DNA of 12,931 bases. Source: Candidatus Avipropionibacterium avicola. GTDB lineage: Bacteria > Actinomycetota > Actinomycetes > Propionibacteriales > Propionibacteriaceae. Below, one piece after another: positions 6,845 through 12,931 of this stretch; positions within the stretch are counted from its first letter, which is position 1; each line of letters opens with the position of its first letter. The stretch is from assembly GCA_018715445.1 (NCBI GenBank), contig DVLP01000090.1, positions 1 to 12,931 of the forward strand. Reading direction: 5' to 3'. Position numbers and translations under genes: made by a program. A model generated the notes under the pieces. The model had not been told where the DNA came from, made no database searches, and saw only the letters and a list, made by a program, of their open reading frames with translations.

Positions 6845-6876
6845 GGTTCGTCGTGGTTGGCCCTCGTCGTTATCCT
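6845..6876 (+). promoter_or_regulatory. Candidate promoter of the sigE-rseA-htrA operon
   Basis: Two overlapping readings are possible. TTCGTC (6847-6852), 18 nt, TATCCT (6871-6876) would be a weak housekeeping promoter. GGTTC (6845-6849), 18 nt, CGTT (6868-6871) is a poor match to the GGAAC/CGTT pattern of ECF sigma factors and would mean autoregulation. Bases 6833-6934 hold nothing else recognised. Confidence 0.3.
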
Positions 6877-6934
6877 GCTGGTGGGCCGAGGTGCGGCCCG
6901 TCCAGGACGGACTCAGGCGGGTGGCGACGAGACA

Positions 6935-7588
6935 GTGACTGATGCGGTGGAGGACCGGGGTGCGTCCGGGTCGGGTGAGCAGCCGGAGTGGCAGCCGCTC
7001 ACCTGGGAACAGGTCGTCACCCAGCACAGCGCCCGCGTCTACCGACTCGCCCTGCGCCTGACCGGCAACCCCCATGACGCCGAGGACCTCACCCAGGACG
7101 TCTTCGTCCGGGTGTTCCGCTCGCTGGACCGCTACCGCCCCGGCACCTTCGAGGGGTGGCTGCACCGCATCACCACGAACCTCTTCCTCGACGGAGCCCG
7201 CCGCAAGCAGCGGATCCGCTTCGACCTGATGGCCGACGACGTCGACGAGCGCGTCCCCGCCCGCGACCCGGGGCCGAGCCAGGTCCTGCTGGACCAGGAC
7301 CTCGACCACGACGTCGCCCAGGCCTTGGCCGCCCTCAGCCCGGAGTTCCGTGCCGCGGTCGTGCTGTGTGACATCGAGGGACTGAGCTACGAGGAGATCG
7401 CCGACGTCCTGGGACTGAAGCTCGGCACGGTCCGCAGCCGGATCCACCGCGGACGGTCCCAACTGCGTACGGCGTTGGCCCACCGCACCCCCCAGGACGG
7501 GGGTCGCTATCGCGGGGTCGCGATCGAGGGCGGCACGCACCAGCCGGTCGGCACCGGAGCGCGCGGCGACGGTACGGAAGGGCATTGA
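6935..7588 (+). CDS. sigE: ECF RNA polymerase sigma factor, SigE-like
   Basis: This 217-aa extracytoplasmic-function sigma factor is very similar to mycobacterial SigE (Rv1221). Region 2 spans roughly residues 30-95, with [17 protein letters not shown] for core binding and [15 protein letters not shown] for -10 recognition. Region 4 spans roughly 132-176 ([37 protein letters not shown]), a helix-turn-helix for the -35. The Gly-rich C-terminal tail of about 35 residues is longer than in simple ECF factors. Start choice is uncertain: frames open from TTG 6857 or GTG 6881 would add hydrophobic or Arg/Gly-rich residues not seen in the family. GTG 6935 lacks a clear Shine-Dalgarno. The anti-sigma gene starts 2 nt after the stop, so the two are probably coupled. 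Role: envelope-stress transcription, inferred from family and neighbours. Confidence 0.92.
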   Translation: MTDAVEDRGASGSGEQPEWQPLTWEQVVTQHSARVYRLALRLTGNPHDAEDLTQDVFVRVFRSLDRYRPGTFEGWLHRITTNLFLDGARRKQRIRFDLMADDVDERVPARDPGPSQVLLDQDLDHDVAQALAALSPEFRAAVVLCDIEGLSYEEIADVLGLKLGTVRSRIHRGRSQLRTALAHRTPQDGGRYRGVAIEGGTHQPVGTGARGDGTEGH

Positions 7589-7590
7589 CG

Positions 7591-9081
7591 ATGCGCTGGC
7601 CGTTCCCGACGCCGCCGTCGAGACTGCCCTGCGGGACCGCAGAGGCCCACCTGTCGGCGCTGCTGGACGACTCCCTGTCGGGTGCGTCCCGTGAGCGCTT
7701 GGCCGGACATGCGGTGCACTGCCGGCACTGCCGACGGACCCTCGACGACCTGCGTCGGACCCGGGCCCTGGTTCGACGGGTCGGTGACGACGCGCCGGCC
7801 CCGACCGCGGATCTGTCGCAGCGCCTGCTCGCCATTGCCCAGACCGCGCCGCAGCCCGCTCCAGCCCCGGCACTCGCGACGTCCACGCCGTCGCGCGGCC
7901 CCGTGGCGACCCTGCCCAGGGCCGCGGTGGTGCTCGCCGTGCTGGCCGTGGTCACAGTGATCGGCGTCGGGTGGACCAACGGTCCCTCGCCCGCGGCAGC
8001 GGTGAGCGATCCCGTCGCACGGGCCCGTACCGCCGTCGCGGCCGCCGCTGCGAGCCAACCGCTCGGCTCGTCGGCCACCGCCGCTGCGCTGAGCGTCGCC
8101 GGCACCCCGGCCCTGGCTGCCCGAGGGCGCGGCCCCGCGCCGGTCGCGGTCCACGACGGCCGGTCGTTGACGACAGACGAACTGGCGCGGCTGTTGCGCC
8201 GGTCGGTCGGCCAACCCGTCGCCCACCAGGGCCGCTGGCAGGTCGACATCCGCACCGACGAGGGCTCCCTGGTGGCTGAGGTCGCGGTCAGCGCGGTCCC
8301 CGGTCAGGGCACCCAGTTCGAGGTGCGGTCGATGAAGGGCACCACGATCCAGTCCAGCTTCGTGGCCGACGCCGAGGGCTCGAACCCCGATGGATGGGAT
8401 CCGGGAGCCCGCGCCGTCGACCTGCAGGCCACGGACGGCCAACGGATCGCCGGCCGATCCGCGGTGCTGGTCCAGACCGATCCGACGGCCGCGTCCCAAC
8501 GACGGTGGTGGCTCGACGAGCAGACCGGACTGCTGCTGCACACCGAGCTCCGGGTCGACGGCACGCTGGTCGAGGCTTCCGGTTTCAGCGAGCTGCGGTT
8601 GCTCGAGGGCGAGGCCTTCCTCTCCCACCTGCAGCCCCCGTTGACCTCCGAGGCCTCGGCGTCGTTGTCCACATCGCGGGCACTCTCACTGCACACCCAC
8701 GGCTGGTTCTGCCAGGACCGACTCGCCGGACTGTCGCTGTCCGGGGCCCGCGCCGACGGCTCGGCGTCACCCACCCGGTTGACCCTCACCTACTCCGACA
8801 CGGCCCAGCAGGTCACGGTTCTGCAGCAGTCGGGGACCCTGCCGAAGAGCCTGCCGGGCTATGTCCGTGACCCCGAGACCGGTGTCCTGGTGCGCCACGG
8901 GATGCCCAGTGTGGTGACCTGGCAGTCCGGGACGACCGTCTTCGTGGTCGCCGGGATGGCACCGAGCACCGTAATCTTGGACGTCGTGGCGGATCTGCCC
9001 CATGATCCTCCGGCAGGTCCGACGCTCCTCGATCGGATCGGTGCTGGCTGGAGCCGGGTGGGCGGTTTCGTCTTCGGATGA
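7591..9081 (+). CDS. Transmembrane anti-sigma factor fused to a RseB/MucB-like domain
   Basis: This 496-aa single-pass membrane protein lies where rseA does in mycobacteria. Residues about 15-60 form a zinc anti-sigma domain: H20, then H40-x3-C44-x2-C47. One membrane helix lies at about 111-130, with the N-terminus in the cytoplasm. The remaining 365 residues are outside and are not part of ordinary RseA. I read them as similar to RseB/MucB: GRSAVLVQTDP, WWLDEQTGLLLHTEL (306-320) and GFSELRLLEGE match the sensor N-domain, while LTYSDTAQQVTVLQQ (about 399-413) and FVVAGMAPSTVILDVVADL match the C-domain. RseB binds RseA and shields it from cleavage in proteobacteria. Start: ATG 7591, 2 nt after sigE; a TTG at 7585 overlaps its stop. 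htrA follows 13 nt later. The anti-sigma call is firm; the RseB call is from memory of the family. Confidence 0.85.
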   Translation: MRWPFPTPPSRLPCGTAEAHLSALLDDSLSGASRERLAGHAVHCRHCRRTLDDLRRTRALVRRVGDDAPAPTADLSQRLLAIAQTAPQPAPAPALATSTPSRGPVATLPRAAVVLAVLAVVTVIGVGWTNGPSPAAAVSDPVARARTAVAAAAASQPLGSSATAAALSVAGTPALAARGRGPAPVAVHDGRSLTTDELARLLRRSVGQPVAHQGRWQVDIRTDEGSLVAEVAVSAVPGQGTQFEVRSMKGTTIQSSFVADAEGSNPDGWDPGARAVDLQATDGQRIAGRSAVLVQTDPTAASQRRWWLDEQTGLLLHTELRVDGTLVEASGFSELRLLEGEAFLSHLQPPLTSEASASLSTSRALSLHTHGWFCQDRLAGLSLSGARADGSASPTRLTLTYSDTAQQVTVLQQSGTLPKSLPGYVRDPETGVLVRHGMPSVVTWQSGTTVFVVAGMAPSTVILDVVADLPHDPPAGPTLLDRIGAGWSRVGGFVFG

Positions 9082-9083
9082 CC

Positions 9084-9089
9084 AAGGAG
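9084..9089 (+). promoter_or_regulatory. Ribosome binding site of htrA
   Basis: AAGGAG ends 5 nt before the ATG at 9095. It fixes the start of the protease gene and excludes the longer frame from 9002, which would overlap the anti-sigma gene by 80 nt. It is the clearest Shine-Dalgarno in the window and serves a gene inside an operon. Confidence 0.8.
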
Positions 9090-9094
9090 CGCAG

Positions 9095-11011
9095 ATGACC
9101 GATCAGCAGGGCACCGGTGGGTACGGCTCTGGTGGGCAGGGCCCGGAGGGACACGGTACGGGCGAGCAGTCAGCCCCCGGGCCACTGACCCCGACCGGGG
9201 AACCGCCGGCACGACCGTCCGGGCCGCCGGCCACCGGGTCGGGCTCCGCCCCAGCCGATGACCGCGCCGCTGCCGGTCCGTGGACGGGATGGGGCGGCGG
9301 TCCGTCCGACGGCGGTTCGACCGGACAATCCGCAGCGGGTCAGGGCCAGGGATCGCAGTCCTCGGCCGCCCCGGCCAACCCGTTCGGTCAGTTCGCCTCG
9401 GGCCAGACCGGAGCATCCGGACAGCAGCCCGCCCAGCCTCCGGCCCCCCAGTCCTCGGCAGGATCCCAGCCGGCTCAGCCCGCTCCGCAGCAGTCGGCGT
9501 TCGGGCAGCAGTCCGCAGCGCAGCCGCAGCAGTCCGCGTTCGGGCAGCAGCCGGCAGCGCAGCAGTCGGCGTTCGGGCAACAGTCCGCGACCCAGCCCCA
9601 GCAGTCCGCCTACGGGCAGCAGTCGGCGGCGCAGCCGCAGCAGTCGGCCTTCGGGCAGCAGTCGGCGTTCGGGCAACAGTCCGCGACTCAGCCCCAGCAG
9701 TCCGCGTACGGGCAGCAGTCCGCAGCCCAGCCGCAGCAGTCGAGCAGCCCGTGGCCCTCCAACAACCAGTCGACGACCGGACAGGCCGGTCAGGCCGGGC
9801 AGCAGCCCGGATACGCAGGATCGACCGGGTACGCAGGACAGCCAGGACAGTCCGGACATGCCGGACAGCCTCAGATCACCCAGCCCGGGGGACTGCAGCA
9901 GACCGGTGGCGGGCAGCCTCCCGCGGACCAGAAGCCGAAGTCCACCGGGCGGCGCACCGTGCTGGTCGCGGCCGGGGTGTCGGCGGTGACCGCCCTGCTG
10001 GTGGGTGGTGGTGCCGGCCTCGGCGGGTCGCTGTTGGGTCGTCCCGCAGAGACCCCGACCGATCCGACCGAGCCGCCCGAGCCCACCCAGGAGCCCGGGT
10101 CGGCCGTCGGAGCACAGGTCGCGGCCAAGGTGCTGCCGAGCACGGTGATGATCATGGTCTCCGCCTCGTCCGGCAGCAGCACCGGTTCAGGTTTCGTGAT
10201 CGATGCCGAGGGCCGGATCATGACCAACAACCACGTGATCGAGTCGGCCAAGGGCGGGGGCTCGGTCACCGTGCTGTTCGACGACGGCTCACGATCCCGC
10301 GCCGAGATCGTCGGCGGCAGTCCCTCGTACGACATCGCGGTGATCCAGGTCGAGCCGCAGAACCGGGAGCTGATCCCGGTCGAGCTGGGCAACTCCGACG
10401 ACGTCGAGGTCGGTGACCTGGCGATCGCCCTCGGGGCACCGCTGGGCCTGAGTGGCTCGGTCACCCAGGGCATCATCAGCGCCCGCAACCGGCCGGTCGC
10501 GGTGGGCGAGTCCGCCGACGACGCCTCCTTCCTCAACGCCCTGCAGACCGATGCCCCGATCAACCCGGGCAACTCCGGCGGCCCGCTCGCCGACGGGACC
10601 GGCACGATCATCGGGGTGAACTCGGCCATCCTGTCCAACGCCACCGGCGACCAGCGTCCCGGCAGCATCGGCATCGGCTTCGCCATCCCGATCAACCAGG
10701 CCAAGCAGATCGCCGACCAGCTCGTGGCCGACGGCCACGCCACCTACCCGACCACCGGGGCCGAGGTCACCAATGCCGGCAACCAGGAAGGGGCGCGGAT
10801 CACCGAGATCGAGTCCGGCTCCCCGGCCGAGGACGCCGGACTGGCGGTGGACGACGTCATCAGCATGATCAACGACCGCTCGGTCGCCACCATGGTGGAG
10901 TTCTATGTCGCGGTCCGCAGCCATCGTCCGGGAGACGAGGTGACGGTGACCTACAACCGAACAGGCACAGCGGAGGAGACCACTGTGATCCTCGGGGAAG
11001 AACAGGGATAG
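9095..11011 (+). CDS. htrA: Membrane-anchored HtrA/DegP-type serine protease with PDZ domain
   Basis: This 638-aa protein has three parts. Residues 1-285 are a disordered, presumably cytoplasmic region rich in Gln, Gly, Ser, Ala and Pro, including a repeat block at 132-213. One membrane helix follows at about 288-310 after KSTGRR. The extracytoplasmic part is a trypsin-like domain with catalytic H380 (MTNNHVIE), D413 (SYDIAVIQVE) and S494 (INPGNSGGPL), then a PDZ domain at about 545-635 (ITEIESGSPAEDAGLAVDDV). All triad residues are present, so it should be active in quality control of exported proteins. It is the third gene of the sigma-factor operon, as Rv1223 is in M. tuberculosis. The cytoplasmic tail is longer and more repetitive than I expect for the family. 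It could cleave the anti-sigma factor, but that is inference. Confidence 0.93.
   Translation: MTDQQGTGGYGSGGQGPEGHGTGEQSAPGPLTPTGEPPARPSGPPATGSGSAPADDRAAAGPWTGWGGGPSDGGSTGQSAAGQGQGSQSSAAPANPFGQFASGQTGASGQQPAQPPAPQSSAGSQPAQPAPQQSAFGQQSAAQPQQSAFGQQPAAQQSAFGQQSATQPQQSAYGQQSAAQPQQSAFGQQSAFGQQSATQPQQSAYGQQSAAQPQQSSSPWPSNNQSTTGQAGQAGQQPGYAGSTGYAGQPGQSGHAGQPQITQPGGLQQTGGGQPPADQKPKSTGRRTVLVAAGVSAVTALLVGGGAGLGGSLLGRPAETPTDPTEPPEPTQEPGSAVGAQVAAKVLPSTVMIMVSASSGSSTGSGFVIDAEGRIMTNNHVIESAKGGGSVTVLFDDGSRSRAEIVGGSPSYDIAVIQVEPQNRELIPVELGNSDDVEVGDLAIALGAPLGLSGSVTQGIISARNRPVAVGESADDASFLNALQTDAPINPGNSGGPLADGTGTIIGVNSAILSNATGDQRPGSIGIGFAIPINQAKQIADQLVADGHATYPTTGAEVTNAGNQEGARITEIESGSPAEDAGLAVDDVISMINDRSVATMVEFYVAVRSHRPGDEVTVTYNRTGTAEETTVILGEEQG
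9488..9733 (+). repeat. In-frame Q/A/FG/YG repeat array in htrA
   Basis: Seven head-to-tail units of 13 codons (two are shorter, 11 and 6 codons) make up exactly 82 codons. The consensus is QQSA-F/Y-GQQSA-A/T-QP. Units start at 9488, 9527, 9560, 9599, 9638, 9656 and 9695. The block starting at 9560 is repeated at 9656 with almost no change, a 96-bp duplication, so the array seems to have expanded recently. Reading frame is kept throughout. Confidence 0.9.
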
Positions 11012-11014
11012 GGT
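11009..11014 (+). promoter_or_regulatory. -10 box of tatB overlapping the htrA stop codon
   Basis: TAGGGT begins with the TAG stop codon of htrA and ends 6 nt before the tatB ATG. The sequence around it (GATAGGGT) is the same as before dapA. A weak GTGATC lies 18 nt upstream (10985-10990). It suggests that tatB can be transcribed independently, without a leader. Confidence 0.4.
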
Positions 11015-11020
11015 CTCTGC

Positions 11021-11431
11021 ATGCCAGATGTCGGTCTCGGGGAAATCCTCGTCCTGGCGGTCATCGCCATCATCGTGTTCGGTCCGGAGCGTTTGCCCGA
11101 GTTGGCGCGCAAGGCTGCCCACGTACTGCACTATGTCCGCAATCTGGCGAACCAGGCGCAGGACCAGTTGAAGGAGGAGCTCGGCCCCGAGTTCTCCAAC
11201 GTGGACTTCAAGGACCTCAACCCGAAGCAGTTCATCAAGAAGCACCTGCTGGACGAGGTCGAGCCGATCGTCGCCGACGTGAAGTCGGAGCTGAAGTCGG
11301 GCACCGACGCGATCAAGGATGCGGGCGTCGAGGCGAGCAAGGAGTTCGACATGGACTCCGACTCCGACGAGGTGGAGCGCACCGCCGACGGTGAGCTCGT
11401 GCACGCCCCGTACGACCCGGAGGCGACCTGA
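11021..11431 (+). CDS. tatB: Sec-independent protein translocase subunit TatB
   Basis: This 136-aa TatA/TatB family protein has a short N-terminus, one membrane helix (residues about 6-20, GEILVLAVIAIIVFG), the hinge FGPERLPEL and a long amphipathic helix (ARKAAHVLHYVRNLANQAQD). With TatA and TatC it would export folded proteins bearing twin-arginine signals. The C-terminal segment (LKEELGPEFSNVD, then FIKKHLLDE) agrees with mycobacterial TatB (Rv1224) and separates it from the shorter TatA. The last 60 residues are acidic and probably flexible. It lies 9 nt after htrA, as in mycobacteria, but may have its own promoter. No Shine-Dalgarno is seen. tatA and tatC are not in the window. Confidence 0.92.
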   Translation: MPDVGLGEILVLAVIAIIVFGPERLPELARKAAHVLHYVRNLANQAQDQLKEELGPEFSNVDFKDLNPKQFIKKHLLDEVEPIVADVKSELKSGTDAIKDAGVEASKEFDMDSDSDEVERTADGELVHAPYDPEAT

Positions 11432-11451
11432 TCGCCCCATCGGGCACCGGG

Positions 11452-11457
11452 TAGCAT
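11452..11457 (+). promoter_or_regulatory. -10 box of mrp, probably leaderless
   Basis: TAGCAT ends 7 nt before the mrp ATG at 11465. CTGATC (11428-11433) lies 18 nt upstream and may serve as a weak -35. No Shine-Dalgarno is present, which fits a leaderless transcript in the 33-nt gap after tatB. Confidence 0.4.
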
Positions 11458-11464
11458 CGGGGCC

Positions 11465-12643
11465 ATGTCTGACCGGCTCGTCACCCCCATCGACCACCCC
11501 CTCGCCGACTCGGTGACGAAGGCTCTGGCCTCGGTCAACGATCCTGAGATCAAACGACCGATCACCGAGCTCGGGATGGTGGAGCACGCGCGCATCGGCG
11601 ACGCCGGCCAGCTGGCGGTCAAGATCCTGCTCACCGTGGCCTCCTGCCCGCTCAAGGACACCCTGCGGGGCGACGTGACCGCGGCCACCGGGGCTGTCGA
11701 GGGCATCACCGCCGTCGACGTCGAGCTCGGTGTGATGAGCGACGAGCAGCGCACCAATCTGCGCAACCAGCTCACCGGCGGGCGTGCCGAGCGTGAGATC
11801 CCGTTCGCCAAGGCCGGCAACCTCACCAAGGTGATCGCCATCTCCTCGGGCAAGGGTGGGGTCGGCAAGTCCTCGGTGACGGTCAACCTCGCCACGGCCC
11901 TGGCGGCCAAGGGGCGCAAGGTCGGCGTCCTCGACGCCGACATCTACGGCCACTCGGTGCCGACCATGCTGGGCGTCGACGATGACCGCCCGACCGCGGT
12001 CGAGGACATGATCATGCCCGTCCCCGCCGGTGACCTGAAGGTCATGAGCATGGGGATGTTGAAGCCTCGCAAGGATCAGGTCGTCGCTTGGCGTGGGCCG
12101 ATCCTGGACCGGGCCCTGACCCAGATGCTGGCCGACGTGTTCTGGGGCGACCTGGACTTCCTGCTGCTGGACCTGCCGCCGGGCACCGGTGACGTGGCCA
12201 TCTCCTTGGGGCAGAAGCTGCCCAATGCCGAGGTGATCGTGGTGACCACCCCGCAGCAGGCCGCCTCCGAGGTGGCCGAACGAGCCGGCACGATGGCCTC
12301 GATGTTGAACCAGAAGGTCATCGGTGTGGTCGAGAACATGGCCTGGCTCGAGACCCCGTGCCCCCACTGCGGGCAGAGCCACAAGGTGGAGCTCTTCGGC
12401 TCCGGTGGTGGTGAGCGGACCGCTCACCAGCTGACCACCCGACTCGGCTACGAGATCCCGCTGCTGGCCCAGGTGCCACTGGAGGTGGCGCTGCGCGAAG
12501 GTGGCGATGTCGGAGTGCCGGTCGTCAGCTCGAGCCCGGACGGGCCGGCTGCAGCCGCCCTGCGCGGCTTGGCCGACCACCTGGCCGGACAGGCTCGGGG
12601 TCTGGCCGGTGTGCAGTTGGGACTGTCACCGGTCGGTCGCTGA
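11465..12643 (+). CDS. mrp: Mrp/ApbC family P-loop ATPase, iron-sulfur carrier
   Basis: This 392-aa protein combines an N-terminal MIP18/DUF59 domain (about residues 5-95, with the conserved Cys at C61 in ASCPLKD) and a ParA/MinD-type P-loop ATPase. The deviant Walker A motif SSGKGGVGKSS has K135; DADIYGHSVP and LLLDLPPGTGD are the switch and Walker B motifs. C299 and C302 (CPHCG) are the pair that binds a bridging 4Fe-4S cluster in Mrp/Nbp35 proteins. It is expected to deliver iron-sulfur clusters in the cytoplasm. Length matches the 390-aa mycobacterial Mrp (Rv1229c). All key residues are intact. Its 3' end overlaps the convergent DUF1003 gene by 18 bp. Confidence 0.96.
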   Translation: MSDRLVTPIDHPLADSVTKALASVNDPEIKRPITELGMVEHARIGDAGQLAVKILLTVASCPLKDTLRGDVTAATGAVEGITAVDVELGVMSDEQRTNLRNQLTGGRAEREIPFAKAGNLTKVIAISSGKGGVGKSSVTVNLATALAAKGRKVGVLDADIYGHSVPTMLGVDDDRPTAVEDMIMPVPAGDLKVMSMGMLKPRKDQVVAWRGPILDRALTQMLADVFWGDLDFLLLDLPPGTGDVAISLGQKLPNAEVIVVTTPQQAASEVAERAGTMASMLNQKVIGVVENMAWLETPCPHCGQSHKVELFGSGGGERTAHQLTTRLGYEIPLLAQVPLEVALREGGDVGVPVVSSSPDGPAAAALRGLADHLAGQARGLAGVQLGLSPVGR

Positions 12644-12931
12644 GGACGGCGAACGCACCGGCTCGTCGTCGCGTTCGGCCCGGTCTCGTTCAGCCCGGTC
12701 GCGTTCGATCTCCTCCAGGGCCTCGCGCAGCTCACGCCGCAGGAACTCCCGGGTGGCCAGCTCGCCGACGTTCATCCGCAGTGAGGCGATCTCGCGGGCC
12801 AGGAAGTCCATGTCGGCACGACTCTGGGCCGTCTGGGCCCGGTCACGCTCGACCGCCACCCTGTCCCTGGCCTCCTGACGGTTCTGCGCCAACAGGATCA
12901 GCGGAGCCGCGTACGAGGCCTGCAGCGAGAG
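12626..12931 (-). CDS. DUF1003 family protein, C-terminal part (runs off window)
   Basis: The minus-strand frame is open to the right edge, giving the last 101 residues. It begins inside a membrane segment (LSLQASYAAPLILLAQNRQE) and continues through a charged coiled-coil-like region (RDRVAVERDRAQTAQSRADM, then FLAREIASLRMNVGELATRE). It ends in a repetitive Arg/Glu/Asp tail containing ERDRAERDRAERDDE. The LILLAQNRQ...DR...FLAREIA pattern is that of actinobacterial DUF1003 inner-membrane proteins, whose function is unknown to me. A TTG at 12892 is not the start, since the family sequence continues upstream without a stop. A DUF1003 gene next to mrp is, as I recall, common in actinobacteria. 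The start lies outside the window. Confidence 0.85.
   Translation of the reverse strand, partial: LSLQASYAAPLILLAQNRQEARDRVAVERDRAQTAQSRADMDFLAREIASLRMNVGELATREFLRRELREALEEIERDRAERDRAERDDEPVRSPSSATDR

Noticed and set aside
6857..6934. N-terminal extension of sigE from TTG 6857
   Set aside because: The extra residues (a hydrophobic stretch, then Arg/Gly) are not like ECF sigma factors and overlap the likely promoter.
5975..7873. 632-codon open frame on the minus strand opposite dapA and sigE
   Set aside because: It is antisense to dapA and sigE, spans the 15-bp repeat giving an artificial QAG-type repeat, and has no domain. It is a product of high GC at third positions.
9488..9733. Repeat array as a possible CRISPR or non-coding satellite
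   Set aside because: Units are contiguous without spacers, keep the reading frame exactly and encode a regular peptide inside a complete protease gene.
9280..10416. 378-codon frame overlapping htrA in another register on the same strand
   Set aside because: It is Arg-rich and derived from the repeat region and protease domain in a shifted frame. The htrA frame carries the catalytic triad.
10289..12580. 763-codon open frame on the minus strand opposite htrA, tatB and mrp
   Set aside because: It runs antisense to three well-identified genes. Its composition is that of a GC-rich shadow frame (rich in Gly, Arg, His, Asp) with no recognisable domain.

Overview
The window is high-GC DNA with actinobacterial gene content and order. 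The order is DUF3117 protein, glgA/glgM, glgC, O-methyltransferase, sigE, rseA, htrA, tatB, mrp. From memory this parallels Mycobacterium tuberculosis Rv1211 (DUF3117), Rv1212c, Rv1213, Rv1220c, Rv1221-Rv1224 and Rv1229c. Protein style and the inserted dapA suggest an actinomycete of the Propionibacteriales type, but that placement is inference. No rRNA, tRNA, CRISPR, insertion sequence or phage gene was seen. This is a conserved chromosomal core region.

Layout: (1) 1-1571 holds a 55-aa DUF3117 protein, two tandem perfect hairpins that look like terminators, and a 10-TM membrane protein with a DUF998-like signature. (2) 1609-4181 is a divergent glycogen / maltose-1-phosphate pair, glgA/glgM (minus) and glgC (plus), with a nested dyad in the shared promoter region. 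(3) 4182-4313 is a 3 x 44-bp GC-rich intergenic repeat between convergent genes. (4) 4310-5760 (minus) is an O-methyltransferase followed by an APH(3')-like kinase. The kinase reading frame appears to begin at a CTG overlapping the methyltransferase stop, and its catalytic HGD motif reads CGD. (5) 5891-6802 is dapA, with a 15-bp triplet repeat over its stop codon. (6) 6935-11011 is the envelope-stress operon: sigE-like ECF sigma factor, a membrane anti-sigma factor fused to a RseB/MucB-like sensor domain, and an HtrA protease with a long Q/A/FG/YG repeat tail. (7) 11021-12643 carries tatB and mrp. (8) The 3' part of a DUF1003 gene runs off the right edge on the minus strand.

How the genes work together: GlgC makes ADP-glucose, which GlgA/GlgM uses for glycogen or maltose-1-phosphate. 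DapA feeds diaminopimelate and lysine synthesis for the cell wall. The sigma factor, its sensor-fused anti-sigma factor and HtrA form an envelope-stress circuit, and TatB belongs to the export machinery for folded proteins.

The most interesting points are the RseA-RseB-type fusion, the FUS/FG-nucleoporin-like tail on HtrA, the kinase start and motif anomalies, and a recurring TAnnnT box 6-8 nt before the start codon of five genes, which suggests leaderless transcription.
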